In this document: positions 7,386 to 12,458 of the stretch, in pieces
How positions within the stretch are numbered: position 1 is the stretch's first letter
Layout of the letters: each line of letters starts with the position of its first letter
Assembly (NCBI GenBank): GCA_012514925.1
Contig: JAAYZI010000350.1
Location: 1 to 12,458, forward strand
Length of the DNA stretch: 12,458 bases
DNA from: Deltaproteobacteria bacterium
GTDB taxonomy: Bacteria > Bdellovibrionota_C > UBA2361 > JAAYZI01
Direction: 5' to 3'
Notes under the pieces: generated by a model
The model's input: the letters and a program-made list of their open reading frames with translations, nothing else
What the model was told of the DNA's origin: nothing
Databases searched by the model: none
Program-made: the position numbers and the translations under genes

Positions 7386-9398
7386 TCAATTTTTAGAAAT
7401 CGCCCCAAAACGGCAGGCCTCCATACACGCCCCACAGTGCACGCATTTATCGGAGACAATGTAATGCGGACTCTTAGCCGCTCCCATAATCGCATCAGCC
7501 GGACATTTACGCGCGCACAATCGGCAACCAATGCATTTTTCTGCGTCGATTGTGAACTCAATTAGATCCTGACAAACGTGCGCTGGGCAGCGACGCTCAA
7601 AAACGTGGGCCTCGTATTCTTCACGGAAAAATTTAAGTGTGCTCAAAATCGGATTAGGAGCGGTCTGCCCTAATCCGCAAAGACTAGTATCGCGGATGAC
7701 CTCAGCCAAACGATTTAAATACATAACACTGTGAAAGCGCTCTAAAGCAGCATGGCCGGTTTCTCCAGACCGTCCACTGGTAATGCGCTTCAACGTCTCA
7801 AGCATGCGCCTAGTGCCTTCCCGGCAAGGAATGCATTTGCCGCAACTTTCGCGCTGGATAAAGTCCATAAAGAACTTGGCTACATCTACCATACATGTGT
7901 CTTCATCCATTACCACCAAACCGCCCGAACCCATCATGGCGCCCACGGTTTTTAAGGACTCATAATCGACATCAATGTCTAGATGTTCTTGCGGTATGCA
8001 GCCTCCAGAGGGGCCGCCGATTTGCACGGCCTTATAGCGTTTGCCGCGCGGGATTCCTCCGCCTATATCAAAAACTATACTGCGCATGCTGGTGCCCATA
8101 ACCACTTCCACCAAACCAGTGCGTTCGACTTTGCCGGAGAGCGCAAACACCTTGGTGCCCTTGCTGGAAGCAGTACCGCTGCTGGCGAACCACTCCGGAC
8201 CCTTGGATACCAATGAGTGCAAATTGGCCAGGGTTTCAACGTTGTTAATCACCGTGGGCTTGCCAAAAAGCCCGCTTACCGCAGGGAAAGGGGGACGCGG
8301 GCGGGGCATGCCGCGCTTACCTTCAATACTGTTAATCAGCGCAGTTTCCTCTCCGCACACAAATGCGCCTGCGCCCTTCTTTATCTTGATGCCTAAACTA
8401 AAACCGCTGTCCAAGATGTTCGCGCCAAGCAGGCCGTAGCTTTCGGCCTGGGCGATAGCTCGATACAAGCGCTCTATCGCAAGCGGATACTCAGCACGGA
8501 TGTAAATGTAAGCGCTACTGGCACCGATGGCATAAGCCGCTAAGGCCACTCCTTCTAGAAGGCGGTGTGGATCACCTTCAATCACGGCGCGATCCATAAA
8601 TGCACCTGGGTCCCCCTCATCGGCGTTGCACACCAGATACTTCTGATCGCTTGCAGTTTGCAAAGCAAACTTCCATTTTTTACCGGTCGAAAAACCGCCT
8701 CCGCCACGGCCACGCAACCCGCTTCGCTCAACTAAATCGCAAAGCTCAAGCGGAGTCATACTTTTTAACGCCTTCCCAAGCGCGGCATAACCGCCATGCG
8801 CCATGTACTCCTCGATACTGGAGGGGTCAATCACGCCGCAATTGGCCAAAACCCAGCGTGTCTGGGGCTTAAAAAACGGATGTTCATGCAAGAACGGCAG
8901 CCCTTGCCAAGGCTCGTGCTTTTGTCCGTTAAATTGGCCAAGCACCAGATCTTGCGGCACGGCACCGCCGAACACACCATCAAGCACCTGCGCGACTTTA
9001 TCAGCGGTCACGGAGTGAAAGGAGAGCCGATTTTTCCCCGGGAGCTGTACATCTACCAGCGGTTCGGCTGAGCACAGCCCGATGCAACCCACTTCAACCA
9101 GATCGGCCTCAATCTGCTTATCTGTCAGATACTGCTTAATGGCAGAGATACTCTTGCCGGCACCTGCTCCTAATCCGCACGTCCCAGCGCCGATAAATAT
9201 AACCGGTCGGGAGATGGTTTCACGCCGCAGGCGCGCCGCCCGCGCTTGTATAGCTTCATGGCAAGCGCTGCTTTCATGGCAGAGTGGCCCATCCTGCCAA
9301 CAACTCAAAAGATCCGGGCAAGGCTTATCTTCAACATTATGCCAGCAGGCGTTGCAACAGCAATCTTCGACGGTATTTGCTTTTTTCGTCACGGTCAT
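7386..9398 (-). CDS. hydB: NuoF-like diaphorase subunit HydB, with Cys-rich N-terminal extension
   Basis: HydB is the flavoprotein subunit that binds FMN and NAD(H). Order in 670 aa: a Cys-rich N-terminal module (C13, C14, C15, C18, C27, C33, C40, C46 with H20, H41, H47); a thioredoxin-like 2Fe-2S domain with C74, C105 and C109; the NuoF core with the glycine-rich loop GLRGRGGGGFSTGKKW (228-242), CNADEGDPGAF (257-267) and GAGAFVCGEETAL (342-354); a 4Fe-4S site C519-x2-C522-x2-C525 with C574; and two C-terminal ferredoxin motifs C622/625/628/632 and C652/655/658/662. This is the HydB/HndC layout of trimeric and tetrameric hydrogenases; the first about 60 residues are extra. The start is not sure: AGGAG abuts the ATG at 9398, so GTG at 9392 (residue 3) has better spacing. 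The SD overlaps the hydC stop, 3 nt upstream. Confidence 0.95.
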   Translation of the reverse strand: MTVTKKANTVEDCCCNACWHNVEDKPCPDLLSCWQDGPLCHESSACHEAIQARAARLRRETISRPVIFIGAGTCGLGAGAGKSISAIKQYLTDKQIEADLVEVGCIGLCSAEPLVDVQLPGKNRLSFHSVTADKVAQVLDGVFGGAVPQDLVLGQFNGQKHEPWQGLPFLHEHPFFKPQTRWVLANCGVIDPSSIEEYMAHGGYAALGKALKSMTPLELCDLVERSGLRGRGGGGFSTGKKWKFALQTASDQKYLVCNADEGDPGAFMDRAVIEGDPHRLLEGVALAAYAIGASSAYIYIRAEYPLAIERLYRAIAQAESYGLLGANILDSGFSLGIKIKKGAGAFVCGEETALINSIEGKRGMPRPRPPFPAVSGLFGKPTVINNVETLANLHSLVSKGPEWFASSGTASSKGTKVFALSGKVERTGLVEVVMGTSMRSIVFDIGGGIPRGKRYKAVQIGGPSGGCIPQEHLDIDVDYESLKTVGAMMGSGGLVVMDEDTCMVDVAKFFMDFIQRESCGKCIPCREGTRRMLETLKRITSGRSGETGHAALERFHSVMYLNRLAEVIRDTSLCGLGQTAPNPILSTLKFFREEYEAHVFERRCPAHVCQDLIEFTIDAEKCIGCRLCARKCPADAIMGAAKSPHYIVSDKCVHCGACMEACRFGAISKN

Positions 9399-9401
9399 CT
9401 C

Positions 9402-9869
9402 CTAAGCTTCTCTATCCCTATACTCTTTAATCAACGCTCTCACGCTGTCGGAAGTCATCTTCGCAAAAAACTCTCCGTTCACGCATATAACTGGAGCTAA
9501 ACCGCAAGCCCCAATGCAAGCCACCACTTCCAAACTGAAAAGTCCGTCGCGGGTAGTTTGGCCATCTTCAATCTTCAGTTCGCGCTTGATCGCGTCAAAT
9601 AACGCTGCTGAGCCTTTGACATGACAGGCCGTGCCACGGCAAACCTGCACGTGGTACTTGCCGCGCGCCTCAAAACGGAATTGATTATAAAAAGTTGCTA
9701 CGCCATAAATTTTGCTGGGAGGGAGCCCTAAATGCATTCCGATCTTGACCACAGCCTCGCGCGAAATAAATCCCTGAGACTCCTGCACCTCCTGCAGAAT
9801 CGGAATGAGCGAATCCCGGCCAGCACCGCCATAACGCTCCAATACTCCCTCAATCGCCGTCTCATTCAT
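9402..9869 (-). CDS. hydC: NuoE-like 2Fe-2S subunit HydC
   Basis: HydC is the small thioredoxin-fold subunit that works with HydB as the NADH-side module. In 155 aa it has an N-terminal helical part (about 1-65, with the family's LPPSKIYGVATFYNQF block at 49-64) and the 2Fe-2S ligands C77-x4-C82 (CRGTAC) and C118-x3-C122 (CIGAC). Length is typical for NuoE/HydC/HndA. AGAGG lies 7 nt before the ATG at 9869. It follows rex by 20 nt and precedes hydB by 3 nt, so the three genes are surely co-transcribed. The sequence alone could fit a complex I or formate dehydrogenase NuoE, but the adjacent hydB and hydA settle the assignment. Confidence 0.95.
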   Translation of the reverse strand: MNETAIEGVLERYGGAGRDSLIPILQEVQESQGFISREAVVKIGMHLGLPPSKIYGVATFYNQFRFEARGKYHVQVCRGTACHVKGSAALFDAIKRELKIEDGQTTRDGLFSLEVVACIGACGLAPVICVNGEFFAKMTSDSVRALIKEYRDREA

Positions 9870-9889
9870 AATTTAACCTCTTTCAATTA

Positions 9890-10546
9890 TCAGCCCGCAG
9901 TTCGGGCCTTCTTTCTCCGCGAGAAGAAGGCTACCTTTTCTAAAGACATGGTCACATCTACATTTTCAACATAAATACCCGGTGGAGTATGTAGCGCCAC
10001 CGGAGCAAAGTTTAAAATACCCACTACTCCAGCATCTACCAAACGGCGCGCCACTTGCTCCGCCTCGCTAGCTGGCACCGCCAAAATCGCAACTCGGATA
10101 CCTTGCGCCTCGATCTCCCGATCAAGCTCAGAGAGGTCAAACGAGCGACAGCCATTTATGACCCTTCCGATTTTTTGTGGGTCAACATCAAAAGCAGCCT
10201 TAATCGAAAGGTTCGGTCGGCGTCCCACAAAGTAAGCCAAAAGAGAGCGACCGATGTTGCCAATCCCTACCAAAGCCACCGGCTGCCCACCCGGCTCATC
10301 TAAAAAAGAGGTCAGCGCCGAGATCAACTGCGCCACGCCGTACCCCCGCCGTGGCGTTCCTTCGTACCCCACGACCATAAGATCCCTGCGCACCTGCGCC
10401 GCAGTCGCTCCCGCTCTAAGCGCGAGAGCATGAGAGTGCACATGCTTTACGCCGTCATCTGCAATCTCATTTAATATGCGCCGGTAGAGAGTCAGCCGCC
10501 CAACTGTGCGATCAGAAGGTGCCCTTTTCGACTTATTCGCTCGCAT
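9890..10546 (-). CDS. rex: Redox-sensing transcriptional repressor Rex
   Basis: Rex represses fermentation and hydrogenase genes when NADH is low and leaves DNA when NADH/NAD+ rises. The N-terminal winged helix shows RLTLYRRIL (17-25) and a recognition-helix region AAQVRRDLMVVG (49-60) followed by the glycine/basic wing RRGYGV. The Rossmann part has ALVGIGNIG with G94-x-G96-x2-G99 and a downstream acidic residue D120 at the end of the second strand. Length (218 aa) is normal. The ATG at 10546 lacks a clear Shine-Dalgarno sequence, but a stop lies just upstream in frame and no other start fits, so translation may be weak. It is the first gene of the hyd operon, and its own promoter carries a matching operator, which implies autoregulation. 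Confidence 0.95.
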   Translation of the reverse strand: MRANKSKRAPSDRTVGRLTLYRRILNEIADDGVKHVHSHALALRAGATAAQVRRDLMVVGYEGTPRRGYGVAQLISALTSFLDEPGGQPVALVGIGNIGRSLLAYFVGRRPNLSIKAAFDVDPQKIGRVINGCRSFDLSELDREIEAQGIRVAILAVPASEAEQVARRLVDAGVVGILNFAPVALHTPPGIYVENVDVTMSLEKVAFFSRRKKARTAG

Positions 10547-10586
10547 GTTTTAGTAGTCAGCGCTGCTTTCGTTACCAGCATCACGC

Positions 10587-10602
10587 TGTGAATCATTTCA
10601 CA
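10587..10602. promoter_or_regulatory. Rex operator (ROP) at the hyd operon promoter
   Basis: TGTGAA-N4-TTCACA, a perfect inverted repeat with 6-bp arms and a 4-bp spacer, matches the known Rex site pattern (such as the Streptomyces ROP TGTGAACGCGTTCACA). One flanking base (A at 10603) extends the longer TTGTGAA form on the minus strand. It starts 5 bp downstream of the predicted -10 and covers the expected transcription start, so bound Rex would block initiation. The rex gene lies right downstream. Confidence 0.88.
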
Positions 10603-10607
10603 ATTAG

Positions 10608-10636
10608 ACTCTAACTCCGGATTCCCATATCGTCAA
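10608..10636 (-). promoter_or_regulatory. Sigma70-type promoter of the rex-hydCBA operon
   Basis: On the minus strand TTGACG (10636-10631) is followed by exactly 17 bases and TAGAGT (10613-10608), matching 5 of 6 and 4 of 6 consensus positions. The start of transcription should fall near 10601, giving a leader of about 55 nt before the rex ATG. The adjoining Rex operator supports the call. Confidence 0.7.
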
Positions 10637-10706
10637 TTACTCAAAATAGGATTAGCGAAACATGACCGCTTAAAGATTTTTGCCTTAACTTTAATGATAT
10701 TACGGA

Positions 10707-10749
10707 GTTATCTTTACTTTCCCTGGAGAAAGTAAATAATAATGATAAC
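10707..10749. repeat. Inverted-repeat element, copy 1 (long hairpin)
   Basis: TTTACTTTC (10713-10721) and GAAAGTAAA (10728-10736) form a perfect 9-bp stem around CCTGGA. GTTATC (10707-10712) and GATAAC (10744-10749) add a 6-bp outer stem with a one-sided TAATAAT bulge. The 19-bp core ACTTTCCCTGGAGAAAGTA (10716-10734) recurs exactly at 10819-10837. It could be a protein-binding site or an RNA hairpin in the helicase 3' region. Confidence 0.65.
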
Positions 10750-10818
10750 AATTCACGCGGGGATTTGATTACGTAATTTTTGTTTTAAGCCTCTCGGCGG
10801 TGGCGCGGAATTAATTCC

Positions 10819-10837
10819 ACTTTCCCTGGAGAAAGTA
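10819..10837. repeat. Inverted-repeat element, copy 2
   Basis: This is an exact copy of the 19-bp core of copy 1, 103 bp away and in the same orientation. Here the stem is only 6 bp (ACTTTC/GAAAGT) because the flanks differ. It directly follows the palindrome GGAATTAATTCC and lies about 40 bp after the helicase stop codon. Confidence 0.65.
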
Positions 10838-10876
10838 GTATTCATGCAAGCGGTTACTAATAATGACCATCCACTT

Positions 10877-12412
10877 TCACTTGCGGCTCCGGCTTCTACC
10901 GGAACGTCCACCAGATCTGCCGCCACCGCCTTTACGCCGCCCTCCCCGACTTGGCCGAGGTGTGCTTTGTTTGGCACCTGAAGCCAGTTCTTCCTCCAGG
11001 CTGCTGGTCTCGGCCTCCAAGCTCTGCAGCACGAAACTGCGCTGTAGCTTCCCGACCATCTCCACGGTTTCATCCTCTGGATCTTCTACCCCAAAGACTT
11101 CCTTTATAAACTTGCGCGCTACCAAAAGATCCCGCGCGGTGAGAGCAGATTCATTGACTTTTATAAGCTCATATAAGTGCGCCAGTCTCGCCTCTGAAAC
11201 TTCTTCATCTGTCGGTAGCGGAAGCTCCTGGATATTCACCTCCAAAGTCTTTGAGACCTTATGGAACGCCAAAAAATCCTGCGGGCCGACTAAACTTAAA
11301 GCCATGCCACATCGCCCTGCCCGGCCGGTGCGCCCGGTGCGATGTACGTACATCTCCGGCTCTTCGTGCAACGCAAAGTTTATGACCAGCTCGATCTGTT
11401 CAATGTCTAAACCACGCGCCGCTATATCGGTTGCAACCAGGAAGCGCAAATCCTGGCTCCGGATCCGATCCATAATCTGCTCACGCTGTTTTTGAGAAAG
11501 ATCTGAATTCAGGCGCCGCGCATCATATCCGCGCCGACGCAGAAAAACCTCAACCAGCTCCGTATCCGACTTGGTGTTACAAAAAATGATGCAGGAGCGC
11601 GGACGCCGGGTCTCAATCAGATCACAAAGCGCTTCGGGTTTATCAGTAGCCCCACTTCCCACCTTACACTGGTAATGCTTGATCGGCGGCATGTCTTTAC
11701 CGGCCCGATCTACAAAAATATTTTCAGGCTTGTTCAAAAAGCTCTGGGCCACCATCGTTACCCGCGGTGAAATCGTGGCGCTTACAAAAAGTCCCTGACG
11801 TTTAGCAGGCAGACGCGCCAAAATCGCCCGCACATCTTCAAAGAAACCCATTGAAAACATCTCATCCACTTCGTCCAAAACACAGAAGCGGCAGCTCTTA
11901 AGGGAGATAATGCGCTGACGCAAGCAATCCAACAGCCGCCCAGGAGTGCCAACAATTATCCGGGCATCCTGATCAAGCTCGCGACGCTGTTCCTTTATGG
12001 GAACACCACCAATTAACGCTACGGGGTGAACATCTAAACTGACGAGACTAAGCACTGAAGTAACTTGCTGGGCCAACTCCCGCGTCGGCACCAAGATCAG
12101 AGCATACGGACTGGTAAACGAAATGCTGCCCCGGTCTCTATGCAGCTTTGTCAGCAGCGGTAAAAGATAAGCCAAAGTTTTACCACTTCCGGTCTGGGCT
12201 TGGATTAAAAGGTCTTTCCCCTCTAGGGCAGGCGGGATCGCCGCGGCTTGAACCGGCAGGAGTTCAATGAAATTACTCTGGGAAAGTTTCTCCAAAACCT
12301 CTGGCGGTAGGTCAAGATCACTAAAGCACCTTGGCTGCAAAACCTGTTCAACATTTTCTACTATATTTTCTTCCACCTTATTTCTTTGTTCCTGAATATT
12401 TAAAAACGGCAT
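10877..12412 (-). CDS. DEAD-box ATP-dependent RNA helicase (DeaD/CshA type) with RG-rich tail
   Basis: DEAD-box helicases unwind short RNA duplexes in ribosome assembly, RNA decay or cold adaptation. Motifs in order: Q motif region with Q55; motif I AQTGSGKT (72-79); Ia PTREL (109-113); GG (135-136); Ib TPGR (156-159); motif II D180-E-V-D183, a DEVD variant of DEAD; SAT (211-213); IIFCNTK; motif V ATDIAARGLDI (327-337); motif VI HRTGRTGRAG (357-366). A helical region (about 395-450) typical after the core in DeaD/CshA is followed by a basic tail rich in Gly, Arg and Ser (489-511), likely for RNA binding. Total 511 aa. The ATG at 12412 lacks a strong Shine-Dalgarno site, and the frame stays open without a start codon to the window edge, so the true start could lie outside. 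It is upstream of, and probably transcribed apart from, the hyd operon. Confidence 0.93.
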   Translation of the reverse strand: MPFLNIQEQRNKVEENIVENVEQVLQPRCFSDLDLPPEVLEKLSQSNFIELLPVQAAAIPPALEGKDLLIQAQTGSGKTLAYLLPLLTKLHRDRGSISFTSPYALILVPTRELAQQVTSVLSLVSLDVHPVALIGGVPIKEQRRELDQDARIIVGTPGRLLDCLRQRIISLKSCRFCVLDEVDEMFSMGFFEDVRAILARLPAKRQGLFVSATISPRVTMVAQSFLNKPENIFVDRAGKDMPPIKHYQCKVGSGATDKPEALCDLIETRRPRSCIIFCNTKSDTELVEVFLRRRGYDARRLNSDLSQKQREQIMDRIRSQDLRFLVATDIAARGLDIEQIELVINFALHEEPEMYVHRTGRTGRAGRCGMALSLVGPQDFLAFHKVSKTLEVNIQELPLPTDEEVSEARLAHLYELIKVNESALTARDLLVARKFIKEVFGVEDPEDETVEMVGKLQRSFVLQSLEAETSSLEEELASGAKQSTPRPSRGGRRKGGGGRSGGRSGRSRSRK

Positions 12413-12458
12413 ATTATTACCACTTCGTAACTGAAAAAGGGACTGCTGAACATTTTGA

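Larger units (their letters stand above)
10547..10876. other. 330-bp intergenic regulatory region between helicase and rex
   Basis: No convincing gene is present. Besides the promoter and Rex operator it holds two copies of a 19-bp inverted-repeat element (separate entries), a 12-bp palindrome GGAATTAATTCC at 10807-10818 that abuts the second copy, and a 10-bp palindrome ATTACGTAAT at 10768-10777. The part from about 10637 to 10820 is AT-rich compared with the genes. No T-tailed terminator for the helicase gene is visible, so how that transcript ends is unclear. Confidence 0.6.

Noticed and set aside
7373..7561. 63-codon upstream extension of hydA
   Set aside because: It overlaps hydB in another frame, has no conserved domain and no ribosome-binding site; the ATG at 7372 has a good SD and starts the ferredoxin fold.
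10744..10760. Possible second Rex half-site (GTGAATTGTTATC on the minus strand)
   Set aside because: Only one arm resembles TGTGAA and it lacks the first base; the partner arm does not match.
10771..10801. Terminator-like GCC-GAGA-GGC hairpin near an A/T-rich run
   Set aside because: The stem is only 3 bp and the run that follows on the minus strand is A-rich rather than T-rich.
10863..11495. 210-codon plus-strand open frame opposite the helicase 3' end
   Set aside because: Low-complexity translation (Pro/Arg/Ser rich) mirrored from the helicase; shadow frame.

Overview
All ten genes found in this 12.5 kb window lie on the minus strand, so transcription runs from right to left. The core is an eight-gene [FeFe]-hydrogenase locus in the order rex - hydC - hydB - hydA - response regulator - REC-histidine kinase - hydG - hydF. 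It is flanked upstream (right) by a DEAD-box RNA helicase and downstream (left) by a GT-C membrane glycosyltransferase cut by the window edge. The content points to an anaerobic or facultatively anaerobic bacterium that exchanges electrons between NAD(H), probably ferredoxin, and H2. No rRNA or strong marker gene is present, so the phylum cannot be named with confidence. Base composition looks close to balanced, and the Shine-Dalgarno sites are ordinary GGAG/AAGG types.

Layout, right to left. 12412-10877: DEAD-box helicase with an RG-rich tail; its frame stays open to the right edge. 10876-10547: 330 bp without a gene. This stretch holds two identical 19-bp inverted-repeat elements 103 bp apart, a clear sigma70-type promoter (TTGACG, 17 bp, TAGAGT) and, just after the -10, a Rex operator with two perfect 6-bp arms (TGTGAA-N4-TTCACA). 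10546-9890: Rex. 9869-9402, 9398-7386 and 7372-5636: HydC (NuoE-like), HydB (NuoF-like) and HydA (catalytic, H-cluster), with gaps of 20, 3 and 13 nt. 5511-5098 and 5083-3920: a single-domain response regulator and a soluble REC-HisKA-HATPase kinase. 3923-2541: HydG, starting in a 4-base ATGA overlap with the kinase gene. 2445-1186: HydF. 1026-1: 5' part of the glycosyltransferase.

How it fits together. HydABC has the architecture of trimeric NAD-linked, often electron-bifurcating hydrogenases. HydG and HydF make and deliver parts of the H-cluster 2Fe subcluster to HydA. HydE, the third maturase, is absent here and must be elsewhere if the enzyme is active. Rex senses NADH/NAD+ and appears to repress its own operon, tying hydrogenase expression to the redox couple the enzyme uses. 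The two signalling genes between structural and maturation genes have no DNA-binding or other obvious output domain; their role is unknown.

Most worth a second look: the phosphorelay pair embedded in the operon, the Cys-rich N-terminal module on HydB, the Ser in place of the usual proton-relay Cys in HydA, and the duplicated hairpin element upstream of the Rex promoter.
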